Below, piece by piece: positions 13,701-22,635 of a stretch of DNA of 64,000 bases (position 1 is the stretch's first letter; each line of letters begins with the position of its first letter). The position numbers and the translations under genes were made by a program. The DNA is from Chrysoperla carnea (lineage: Eukaryota; Arthropoda; Insecta; Neuroptera; Chrysopidae): NCBI RefSeq assembly GCF_905475395.1, contig NC_058340.1, positions 75,308,181 through 75,372,180 on the forward strand. Direction: 5' to 3'. The notes below the pieces were generated by a model. That model had not been told where the DNA came from. It was given only the letters and a program-made list of their open reading frames with translations, and did not search any database.

Positions 13701-16700
13701 AGTCAAATCTAATCGTGTTTTAACGTGAATTCATCGTAAAACTTGGAAATCATAATTACTAAATTGAATTTGTAATAATAAATCAGTGGCGCTAAAATTT
13801 GTTCTTCGAAACGGGATGATGCATAACCATATTCTTACTGCTGCTTTTTGTAATTTTTCACCATAATCCTTAAATCATAATCGGTTCGTAGCTCAATCCT
13901 GTCAAATTTTCAGTTTTTATAAGCAGGTATTTTGACAATATTCACAAAAATATTATTTTTCTTGCAAAATTTCTCGAAGAAGGTGCTTTTCCGGCTATAG
14001 ATGTATTGCGAAATTTTTCTTATTTTAACGTTATCTACAACAGAGTTGTGGATCTTACGGCAATATTTCATAGAGCTTTATCATATGCTTTATGAGTATC
14101 TGTCACTATACCATACCAGCATTGCAATAAACGACATGCATGTCTTACCGTGTACTAGTTTGTATATTCACTGGTACATTATCGCATCTAGATAACTTCA
14201 GCGTTCTTATAGGAAAATAGTACAGTAAAAGCTGTTACAAAAGCGACTAGTACATAATAGAAAATGACAGAAACCGCTCGTATTTTGCTAAAACCTTATG
14301 GAATGTGTATGTTTGGAGTCAAATATCATTAATAATGCATGAGTTAGTGGCGAAAATGTGTCTATTTGTTAATAAACAATAAATTTTTAATTCAATGGAA
14401 CGATCAATGTTAAAATTCACTTACAAAATTAGTAATTAGGCAACTTGTATGACGTAAATGTTAAGTGTTTGTCAAATAATCGAAAAGTATTATATATGTA
14501 TAACGTATACGTAATTCAAGTTGCCTATTTATTAATTTTGTCAGGCAACTTTAACATGAATGATTTACGCTACTAACTCATGCGTTACTAATGATATTTG
14601 ACATCAAAGATACAGATTTCATGAGGTTTTATCAAACTGCGACGAGCAGGTTCTTTCATTTTTCTTAATTTCTACCATTTTTCGCTCAATAGTTAAAAAG
14701 TAAAAGTATGTATGTTAAATTGCGTCTTTGGACATCGGCCGTTAAACAAAGGACATTGAAGTAAATTTTATACATTTGTAGATGACGCATACACAAATTG
14801 TATATTTAGAGAAAAAAAATTATGACGCATTTTAATATTTAAGAAAAAATCATAAATTAAAAAATAAATAAAAAAAATATTGAATCATACTCAAAATATT
14901 ATGGCGACTACAAGTCTGGTGTGTTTTTAGTTCCAATAAAACTGCAGCGATTAAGTATAGAAACCCTTTTTTTTTTTAAATTTATTTCTACAAAAGTAAC
15001 CGTTAAACACTTAAATCAATTTGATAAGGTCTATTTGTATTTTGATAAGGCGTGTTTTTTAGACATTTTTTTTAAATAGAAATATAAAACGATTTTTCTC
15101 TTATTAAGTTTCTCAAAAAGTTTTTTAATCCAATGGATGTACAGGGATTATCTTGACAAATTATTAATTGAGATTTGTAAGGTACTCCGAAGTGAGCATT
15201 TTGTTATAAGAAACATATGTCCATCAAGAACTTTGCACATATATTTTTACAAGATACATTTTTTCGAAAATCCAACGGGTTCGGTAGAAGACACACACGG
15301 AACGATAAGCTCCGAACTCCCAGAGGAGCATTTATTACGTACTTTTTATCATAATATTTATCCAGATGAAGACAGTTACATGTAATTTCAAGCTAATTGC
15401 CAATATCCAACTTTTTAAGATTTTGTAAATTATAAAATTTACCGTAAATACTTTGCAATCTTTGTAAATATTAGGCATTTATCGAAAAAATACTCCCAAA
15501 AATGATAAATCCAAATGTAGGTGATAAGAGATCAGCCTCACAATATATCAGTTAAATTTTTTTATTTTTAACCCCCGACGCAAAAAGAAGTTCGAAATAT
15601 TTAAACAGTAAATCAAGTCGGTTTTGAATGCGGCTTCGGTATTCGATTCGTTAAAGTGTAGGGAATTTTGTGGCCTGAATTGATTTATAAGAAGTCAAAA
15701 ATATGCAATTTGCATAAATATGATGCATTTTATGATTGCATTTTAAATTAACCGTAAATATACTAAATTCACAATTCGGTTAAGAGTAATGAAAATGGTT
15801 CCAAACTTGTAACTCGGAGGTTTATGGAGTCGCTGAGAAAGAATATCGACAGAATTGATCTCCGAGGTACCTGCCACCTAGAGTACCTCGTTCACCAGGT
15901 ACCTGTTGCCCGATTATGTCGCGATCTTTATGTGAGCGACCCAAAAACGCTCAGTAACTAGTTTGAACCGATTATATAACGAATTTCCCAAAAACTTCGG
16001 GATGCGGCGGGGATACCGTTTACCCTGAGCACCGGATACCTAGAAGATCAATTTAAGTTTGGAATTATTTTCATCACTATTAAAAGAATTGTGAATTTTG
16101 CATATTTACAGTTACATGTCTTATAAATCAATTTAGGTCCCAAAATGTGCAAAAGTGTGTCGAAAATCGCATTCAAATTCGAGTTACTGTTTAAAATTTT
16201 CGATCTTTTTTAACGTTTCGTTTCTGCGACTATTTCGATGTGTTATTTATTTAAAGAACCATAAACAACAAAAGAAAAGTTTGAGAAAGTAGATTTTATT
16301 AGAATTAATTATATTACACTGATGATGACTACATTATAGTTGAAATCCAAATTTAATTCAATATATCCTAGAGCTCATATTTATTATCTTTGATAATGCT
16401 TATATTAGAATTTATTGTCTGGCCCTTTTTTTATATCTAAAATATTAAATTAAATATTTATCGAAAAATTTCGAATTTTATATTCAGAATCTTTCAACAC
16501 CAATCAACTTCCTATTATCTACATCATAACATCTCTTTGCCATAAATATCGCGCGTGTTTTTTCTCCCTAAAAACCCGCGAACTAAGTGGCAGATAAAAG
16601 TAAATAGTTCAAAATAAATTTGGAAAAAAATAACAAAATATCGAAAAACATACTTGGTAGCCGTAGGAAATTTACTCCAATCAAAATCTTGTAAAACCTT

Positions 16701-16958
16701 ACTAACAGCATCATTAATTTTCTTCTTAACAGTTTTGGTCGATGACGTCGATGTTTGGGTTTCATTAACACCACTTGCCAATTTTCTACGTTCCGAAATT
16801 TGTACAACACTTGTTGGTACAGATAAATTCGGCATAGGTGCAACAGCTGCCACATTCGTTGAACTGGTCGTCGAACAGCTAGACGTTGTAACAGCACAAA
16901 CTGTTAATTTCGCCACGCCAGGCGTTAACGTATTCACCGTTGAATTATTAATCAACAT
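4587..16958 (-). CDS. SoxE-group HMG-box transcription factor (Sox100B/Sox9-like), partial, two exons visible
   Basis: Exons are complement 16654-16958 and 4587-4733. Exon 1 starts with an ATG at 16958-16956 and encodes a Ser/Thr-rich N-terminus, then a SoxE dimerisation motif ([14 protein letters not shown], residues 81-94). It ends AA|GTATGT. Exon 2 follows a TTTTTCCAG acceptor, keeps frame (2+1 bases make Lys102) and encodes [18 protein letters not shown] (residues 111-128) and [13 protein letters not shown] before a GTAAGT donor. The MVWAQAARR string and a preceding dimerisation domain are diagnostic of SoxE, which binds DNA as dimers in developmental programmes. An intron inside the HMG box after this tryptophan is typical of SoxE genes. 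The rest lies left of the window. The middle of the HMG box ([12 protein letters not shown]) differs from the usual RRKLADQYPHLH, suggesting a divergent ortholog or paralog. Confidence 0.87.
4772..5333 (+). mobile_element. Helentron-like non-autonomous element, copy 3
   Basis: It begins TTTTTATACCCTGTGTATATG and ends with AACTCAGTCAATTGTTTG then CACTTG. The microsatellite core is deleted: the AATTAGT block runs directly into AAAAGAGATATCAAGC. It sits only about 40 bases upstream (in gene sense) of the acceptor of SoxE exon 2, on the opposite strand. Confidence 0.75.
5334..6735. other. SoxE intron 1 segment, nothing recognised
   Basis: AT-rich sequence with small open frames, such as 5682-5888 (+), that are lysine/AT-driven. 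Fragments resembling a common ACAGGGTGTxxCA repeat end are at about 5902 and 6413. No exon or RNA gene is evident. Confidence 0.4.
6736..6819 (+). tRNA. tRNA-Leu (anticodon UAA)
   Basis: The acceptor stem GTCAGGT pairs with ACCTGAC (6812-6818), with discriminator A at 6819. The D arm carries the A box TGGCCGAGCGG. The anticodon stem CCAGA/TCTGG encloses the loop TTTAAGC, giving anticodon TAA. A long variable arm with CCC/GGG pairing is present, as expected for class II tRNAs. The T arm is GTGGG-TTCGAAC-CCCAC and includes a perfect B box. No intron is present. All stems pair, so I regard it as functional. It lies on the plus strand inside intron 1 of the minus-strand SoxE gene. Confidence 0.97.
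6827..6832 (+). terminator. RNA polymerase III terminator of tRNA-Leu
   Basis: A run of six T residues begins seven bases after the tRNA 3' end, the usual Pol III stop signal. The same T run forms the 5' boundary of the adjacent Helentron-like element. Confidence 0.85.
6828..7433 (+). mobile_element. Helentron-like non-autonomous element, copy 4 (near full length)
   Basis: About 606 bases run from TTTTATACCATG to CACTTGTT (7426-7433). The element has a 5' subterminal ATACCATG near 6833, repeated in inverted form as CATGGTAT at about 7387. It has a (GTCC)n GTCTG core at about 6966-6987 and an imperfect 3' palindrome around 7400-7418. This architecture matches Helentron-associated elements such as Drosophila DINE-1. 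It begins in the T run that terminates the tRNA-Leu gene. Confidence 0.78.
7434..12269. other. SoxE intron 1 segment, no gene recognised
   Basis: Nearly 5 kb of AT-rich DNA. A fragment beginning TACAGAGTGGTCCATAAA at 8526 resembles a common dispersed repeat end. The longest open frame (8674-8952, +, 92 codons) has no domain, signal or recognisable relative. I see no exon signals that would make it a gene. Confidence 0.45.
12270..12772. repeat. ACCGACTTC-type dispersed repeat with a 3' hairpin
   Basis: The motif AACCGACTTCAAA occurs at about 12270, again at about 12610, and in inverted form (TTTGAAGTCGATTTT) at 12757-12771. The 12610-12771 part is a long imperfect palindrome with AAAGTAAAAAA/TTTTTTACTTTT centre arms. 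I recognise the ACCGACTTCAAA and GGAGGAGGTTATCAATTCG words as belonging to a repeat type common in insect genomes. That is recalled knowledge, not checked. Confidence 0.6.
12773..14254. other. SoxE intron 1 segment, nothing recognised
   Basis: AT-rich DNA with no repeat that I can pair within the window and no coding signal. Short open frames are at background level. Confidence 0.4.
14255..14675. repeat. Fold-back (long inverted repeat) element, ~420 bp
   Basis: The left arm (about 14255-14365, containing GTCAAATATCATTAATAATG and CATGAGTTAGT) is mirrored by the right arm (about 14555-14675, containing ACTAACTCATG and AATGATATTTGAC). The loop contains a second inverted pair, AATTAGGCAACTTG versus CAAGTTGCCTA (about 14426 and 14518). 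Pairing is imperfect but continuous over about 110 bases, indicating an ageing MITE or fold-back element. Confidence 0.7.
14676..15569. other. SoxE intron 1 segment, one unassigned open frame
   Basis: An 82-codon frame at 15137-15385 (+) has a somewhat mixed composition and follows a GTACAG-like string. It matches nothing I recognise and lies antisense in the SoxE intron, so I do not call it a gene. Confidence 0.35.
15570..16225. repeat. Fold-back element with AACCCCCGACGC end, ~655 bp
   Basis: The left arm starts AACCCCCGACGCAAAAAGAAG at 15570. It is matched in reverse complement by the right arm ending near 16225: for example AATTGATTTATAAG at 15678 pairs with CTTATAAATCAATTT at 16121, and AAATTCACAATTC at 15764 pairs with GAATTGTGAATTTT at 16088. 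The loop (about 15830-16030) is clearly GC-richer than its surroundings. The CCCCCGACGCAAAAA word belongs, as far as I recall, to a widely dispersed insect repeat type. Confidence 0.68.
16654..16958 (-). CDS. SoxE exon 1, N-terminus and dimerisation domain
   Basis: The ATG is at 16958-16956 and the donor GTATGT starts at 16653. It encodes 101 residues plus two bases: a low-complexity Ser/Thr/Val-rich leader, an [10 protein letters not shown] segment, then [17 protein letters not shown], which fits the SoxE dimerisation motif (aliphatic-x-x-AVS-x-VL-x-x-aromatic-DW). Upstream 5' UTR and promoter lie right of 16958 but were not located. Confidence 0.88.
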
Positions 16959-19039
16959 TTTTTAATCAAAACATACACAAAAATTTTCAAAACAATTTCA
17001 TTCATAAAATAAATTCACTGTCTGGTCTGATTTGCGCGCATATAGTTGTAAAAAAAAACACCTGTTAACGCGTGCTCCAAATTCCTATATGTGTATGCGA
17101 AAACAGTGGTTCTCTTTGAGTAATATTTCGATAACAATACAAGCGATTGTTTTCGATTATAGAAAGAAATTTTGCGCGTATACGTCACTGAACAACAAAA
17201 ACGTGTTTTTTGACGCGATAATAAACTATCTTTAAAGACATCCAAAATACTTATGAAAGAAGTTCATTTATTTGGGAAGAACGTACGCACGCATGCAGTC
17301 AGTCAGCATACACAGCTTCAATCTTCAGACGTTTTATGGACCACATGTTTGAAAGGCGTGTCATAAATGTAAGCGGCGGTTTTTTTTTAGGATACTTAAG
17401 TATTTTATATAGCGTTATCTTTGTTTAAGTAGTATCTATCACAGTGATTTTAACATAATATACCCGAAGAATAAAAATCTTGTTCCTAGAAGAGAACGCT
17501 TTCGAATTTTCCAAGCTATAAGTGTATTGCGAAATTGTCATTATTCGTTAACGTTACCTACCATTCGATGAAGACCTGTTGTTATAGCTTGAATCATCAT
17601 TTATAGAGTAATCAAGACCTGAAGAAAAAAAAGGAAAATCTAGATCATATTCACCCAAATATTTAACAAACCAGAAGTTTCATCAAATATCGGAACACAA
17701 TTCTATTTTGAAAAACACATCTTAAGAACACTGTGTGATGTCCTTTCTACACAGTGTGTTGTGTCCGTCAAGCCATTGTCAGTTTCGAACAATAGATGTT
17801 TTGTATCCGTATACACACGCATTAATAAAAAGTGAAAAGTGCGCACAAAAAACGTAACGCAGTCATTTGATCATTAGATTTTTACTCCTATTTTAGCTCC
17901 TTATATGAAAATCGATTCTTTAGGAATAAATTCATTCAGTAATTTTCATCCAAAAAAAGACGCAAATTTAGTCTTTTTGAATATTGAAAGTGTAATTTCT
18001 GATATTTCGCCCAAATTTACATATAATAGGCGATTTTCCGAAGCAATTTTAGTCGATATCTGACTAAAAATTGGAGCATGGAGAGTATAAAATCATTCCT
18101 CTTCAAACCTTCAAACCATTTCTCGATTCCATGATTGTAATAAGTACAGAGAACAAAATACATGGGATATAATAATATTTTTAGTCTATGTGTACTTGAT
18201 TTAAAATAAAATATAAGTAAAGTTTATTAAGTAAAGTTAAGTTTTATAAGTTTACTTTAATTTTTGAATATTAAGTCATATATTTTATCTTTGTTTATAT
18301 AGAATGTGATTTCAGTTATATTTTTGGATGCGATATTATTTTTAAGATACATTTCTTTGGCCAATAAAATGATTACTCCGCCTTTATCAAATTTTGATTG
18401 GATTTTCTAAACTAATTTTTTTTTCCAGTCTTCTATGGGTAATTAATTTTTCAAGATTTTTTTTTAAAATATTTATATTTCTATATTCTTGATAATTCCA
18501 TTTGATATTTTTGTAAAATTAAATTTTCCAAGAGAAAGTACAGTATTGATGACATATATTTTTTGATATCGAAGTTTCCCACTGGTTAACATTATTCACA
18601 ACTCCCATTACATTTACGTGAAATTTATTTTCTACAACTTTGTGTCTAATAACTAAAAAATTTCTAATTTATGAGCTAGGCAATAGTATATACGAAAAAG
18701 TTGATTTTAAGACAGCTGCATTTTGGAAATTGATTTAGTGTTATTCCGTTGGGCACCTGATGAGATCAGATCTTTTTTCATCTTCTTTTAGCAATATAGT
18801 TTATAGTAGAATCTCGAAAAATTAGATTTCGAAAACGTAAAAATCTCTATAAGTTAATAAATTATTTTTGTTCTTTTTCCTCCAGAGCCTAAAACGTCTT
18901 TTACTTAAAATACAAAGCCTCTGAAACTTCAAACGAATAATTCAAATAATTTGGATCTCAGTAACTTCCAGTAATGTTTTGACGACATTAATAAATTAAA
19001 ACATCTATATATTTTTATTCATAATTGAACCTAGTCTCA
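16959..19039. other. Upstream of SoxE, likely 5' UTR/promoter then intergenic
   Basis: The first few hundred bases upstream of the SoxE start are richer in CpG (GCGCGCATATAG, AACGCG, TACGTCACTG) than the surrounding DNA, which fits a promoter-proximal region, but no TATA box or initiator can be assigned confidently. The rest is AT-rich with no gene. Confidence 0.4.
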
Positions 19040-19180
19040 TTTTGAAATGACTATCATATCCGACGCCTGACTCTAGACCTAGTGAATATTACATTGTGGG
19101 AATAGGCATATTTTGGTGAGAATCGAACCTCGACCTCTGGCCTCGAATTCACTCACCCGCCAAAATAATTTAATTTATAA
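19040..19180 (-). repeat. tRNA-derived SINE-like fragment with perfect B box
   Basis: On the minus strand the segment contains GGTTCGATTCTCACC, a consensus Pol III B box (GGTTCGANTC), preceded by GGCGGGTGAGTGAATTCG as a possible degraded A-box region. No cloverleaf folds, so a tRNA-related SINE remnant is the most economical reading. Confidence 0.45.
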
Positions 19181-19503
19181 ATTATATTTTTTGAAAAATA
19201 AACGTAGGTACATGAATGATGGGGTAGAAAAGTGTGCGATTTTGAAAACACTGTCAAGCTGTCAAAAGAAATTCTATCAATTTTTCCAAATAACCTTTTT
19301 ACCACCTAAGAAGCATTTAAGTAAATTATGTACTGAAGAAAATTTATTGTGCTTTTAGCAAATTTTAAGTAATTTCAATTAATTTAGCAAAATTCGAGTA
19401 AAATTTTTCGATATATAGGTTCTAAATGTATTTCATGGAAAAACGAGTGCTGGTTGATATAATTTTCTTTATAGGAAAATCTTATATATTTAAACGAGCA
19501 ATT

Positions 19504-19504
<1 letters not shown>

Positions 19505-19560
<56 letters not shown>
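19505..19560. repeat. (TA)n microsatellite, about 27 units
   Basis: An uninterrupted AT dinucleotide run. Open frames through it give poly(Ile-Tyr) and are artefacts. It forms one end of the dispersed repeat described next. Confidence 0.95.
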
Positions 19561-19562
<2 letters not shown>

Positions 19563-19918
19563 ACGATCTTGGAAATGGCTCCAACGATTTTCATGAAAAT
19601 GAGTATGTAGGGGTTTTTTGGGGCGATAAGTCCATCTAACAAGGTTTCATTTAAAAAAAACGTCGTTTTATTCGTTTTTTCATGAAAAACTGAAACATAC
19701 ATCGCAAAATATGACTCTTCCTGACATCTTTTGGTGTATATCGTAGTTAATGAAATAAACAACATTACCGGGATATTCAAAATGGTATTTGTGTGGAGAC
19801 ATTTTAAACGGTCTTATACAATATAATTAAATCTTTATGGGTCTTATATTAGTGATAAAATTTGTGTCTTTTTAACTCAAAAAATACCGAGCAAAGCTCG
19901 GTCATCCAGATATTATTA
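19561..19918. repeat. Dispersed repeat ending in ACCGAGCAAAGCTCGGT palindrome
   Basis: The segment runs from ATCAACGATCTTGGAAATGG, directly abutting the (TA)n tract, to ATACCGAGCAAAGCTCGGTC (19885-19904), whose core is a perfect palindrome. I recognise the wording as a repeat type seen in other insect genomes with an adjoining AT microsatellite. That is recalled, not checked. It contains no intact ORF beyond AT-driven frames. Confidence 0.55.
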
Positions 19919-21097
19919 CTAATGATCAGTTTAATCCAATTAATCCAAATTAGTCTTAGGAAAAGTATCCTTGTCACATAATAAAGCATACCTTTAAAAA
20001 CACTTAAATATAGAATTTCCATGTTAAAAACGCTAACTTTAACAGCTCAAATCTATAAAATTACCACCGTAAAGGGTATTAAAAAATTTATCTACTTAAA
20101 AAGGACATTAATTAGAATGCAGATACACGATTTAAAGATGATCCTATAAGAAAACATGATTTTTTTGAACGTTCTTAAACAAAAATTTAGAATGTATTGT
20201 AAAATTGCAGTGTACCTACTGTACGATCAACCTTAAAGGGAAGAATACAAAAATAATTTAGGAAAATTGATAGGATTTAATTGTACAGCGTTTTTAAAAT
20301 CGCATATTTCTCTTGATACCCCATCCTATATACAATTTTGATGATTCAAAAAAATAAAAATAGAAATATTCGAAAACATTAAAATATTTCTGTTCCAATT
20401 AGTTCAAAATATTAAAGAGTCGGTAGGTACCTCTATCTGATGTGATCTGATGATCACTTATTTTAAAACATTAATTAGTTTGTTGAAACTTAACTTATAA
20501 AAGATCATTAATATTGATATGTTCAAGTAGAAGCGTCCCGACGCACATATAGCATATGCCACGCTCTCTACGGCTCATGAACGCTAGCGACGTCCCGTTA
20601 AACACACCAAATATTTTATAATATTTATGTGTTGCTTTTACTTCTGACGCATTTTATTATTTTCTAATAATCACAATACAAGGGTTGTGCAAAATATTGC
20701 AAAATTATCGAATTTCGATAAGAGAAAAAAATTTAATTATAACGTTAGCATACATTTTGTCCATTCATTTAAACAAAGATAGAAATATTGAGAGAATATC
20801 TTCTACTACTTTTAATGTCACAACAAACCGGTGTAAGATATCGATATGATTTCTTTTAAACACGCTTTTATTAGCTTCATACGTATGTTGGTAACCGTAT
20901 GTAACGAAAACTTTGAGCATGATTTTGACCCTCTTCAAAACGTCGAATCAACCCAAAATTTGGCATTCTTATCAAGGACTGATGGTAAAACAATGATTTA
21001 ATAAGTTTATTTAGTTATCCTGATTAAGATTTTCAGAATTTAGGATTTTCATATCTGAAAATATATATATTTATTTGCGCTCCCACCATATTTATTC
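19919..21097. other. Intergenic, nothing recognised
   Basis: AT-rich DNA without coding signal. A GC-richer patch at about 20530-20600 contains no tRNA or SINE box that I can identify. Confidence 0.4.
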
Positions 21098-21492
21098 GCA
21101 CTGTGCGTGAGTTTTATTGGAGGCGATTCCATGGTAACGATACACTTCTTTAATTATAGAATTGTATGGATGCATATATAAATGTATGGATTGCATTTAT
21201 GACTTAAATTGAAAATTTAATATTATTGTCTCACAAATTTAAATAAATAATTATGATAATTTACATTTGAAAAATAATATTTGTGCAATTTGATTTCTTA
21301 TTTTTACAATTTTTAATGCATTAAGTTTAATTAATTAGTGTTTTTAATTATTTTAATTTGACATTTTCTATATCATTAACATGTAAAGAATTGCAAATTA
21401 GTCATAACAGCGTCCTTTATCGCCTAAATTTTTCACTCGAAGCGCTGGCACCGATTTTACTGTCCCTACCATGACTACGCACACAACGAATA
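21098..21492. repeat. Dispersed repeat D, copy 1 (~395 bp)
   Basis: This is highly similar over its whole length to 59139-59534. Shared words include GAATTGTATGGATGCATATA, ATTGTCTCACAAATTTAAAT, TAATTTACATTTGAAAAATA and GTCCCTACCATGACTACGCA. The two copies differ mainly at the ends and by single bases, so they are recent or conserved copies of one family. It has no ORF, and terminal inverted repeats were not resolved. Confidence 0.8.
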
Positions 21493-22312
21493 CTGAATTT
21501 TTGATAAATAAATAATAGTTTAAAAAAACTAAAAAAGCACGCTTTTGTAACTAGCTGAACTAAAAGGTAGAAAATAATTTCTTTAAATTGAAAAAAATCA
21601 TTTTATCGTAAAAAATCGTGGGGTGCTTTTTACGATATTTTAGAATGATTTCACTTTTACCAATACCTGTCTGCGATAAAATGATTGATTTTTTACGATA
21701 AATTGATTTTTTTGGATTAAAGATGGCAAGACTATAGTAATAGCCATCCATATACCTGATCTTATTCAGAAAAAAATTTATGAACACAACCCTGTAATAA
21801 AAAATTTTTTTGAGTGAGTCCAACCTAAACAATTCATATAAAATTGTTAAAACATAAATTTTATTAAATTCACCGTATAAACTTTTTGAAATAATAATTA
21901 CTGCTTTACCGATCTCAATATATATATATATATATATTTTTTATTTTTTTTTATTTTAAATAAATATCATAAATTCTTTTATTTTTAATTGTATTGATTT
22001 AAAAATATAAAAAATAAAAATAAAAATTATATAAATTAATTAATTAACGATCAATAAATAATATTAATTATCACAAGTTTTAATTAATCATTTTTTTTAT
22101 TTTATAGATATTTAAATACAATTAACTTGTAAACAGTGGCGGATTAATTTATATACGCCACTGTTGTGAACATCTCTGGAGAGAATCTTGTTTTATACAC
22201 CACACTGGTTTATTTTAATGGATAAAGAGATAAGCGAGGCAAATTTTGAAAGATTACCAAAAATTTTTACAAAAAATGTTGAGTTTAAAGGTAGGTATAT
22301 AATAGATACTTT
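21493..22312. other. Intergenic, nothing recognised
   Basis: AT-rich DNA including a short (TA)n tract at about 21919-21938. A 90-codon minus-strand frame (21560-21832) is Ile/Lys/Phe-rich and not convincing. Confidence 0.4.
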
Positions 22313-22635
22313 ATTTGGACCATATATGTAATACTAAAGGTATATGGGCAGTTGGTACGGGAAAGAATGTCCAAACTTTACGGTGCCGACAATATTTGTT
22401 TTCTCTCTCGTTCGAGACATTTTATCTATACTGCGCATGCTTGAGAATTCTCTAAAATATGGTAACCATGGTTACCATTTAAAAATTTTAAATAGTGCGC
22501 ACGAAAAATGCGCAGAGCTGACAAATGCGATCGGAAGAGTGAGAGAACGATACACTATCTGTTTCACTTAGTCCGAACGCCTTCCCCTTATAGGAACTGC
22601 CCATATACCTTTAGTATTACATATATGATTTGGAC
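22313..22635. mobile_element. P-element-like or hAT-like MITE with perfect 33 bp TIRs and 8 bp TSD
   Basis: The element spans 22321-22627 (307 bp). The first 33 bases (22321-22353, beginning CATATATGTAATAC) are an exact reverse complement of the last 33 (22595-22627). Direct copies of ATTTGGAC flank it at 22313-22320 and 22628-22635. An 8 bp duplication is characteristic of the hAT and P superfamilies. A TIR of about 31-33 bp starting with CAT and containing AAGGT resembles P elements more than hAT, whose TIRs usually start CAG/TAG. The interior is GC-richer than its surroundings and has no transposase. Perfect TIRs and TSD imply a recent insertion. Confidence 0.9.

Noticed and set aside
15137-15385. 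82-codon plus-strand ORF in the SoxE intron
   Set aside because: Moderately balanced composition but no recognisable domain, no supporting splice structure and antisense within an intron. Frames of this length are expected by chance in 64 kb.
16654-16965. 103-codon plus-strand ORF opposite SoxE exon 1
   Set aside because: It is antisense to an exon supported by a SoxE dimerisation motif and a consensus donor.
19384-19780. Minus-strand ORFs with Ile-Tyr repeats
   Set aside because: They are translations of the (TA)n microsatellite.
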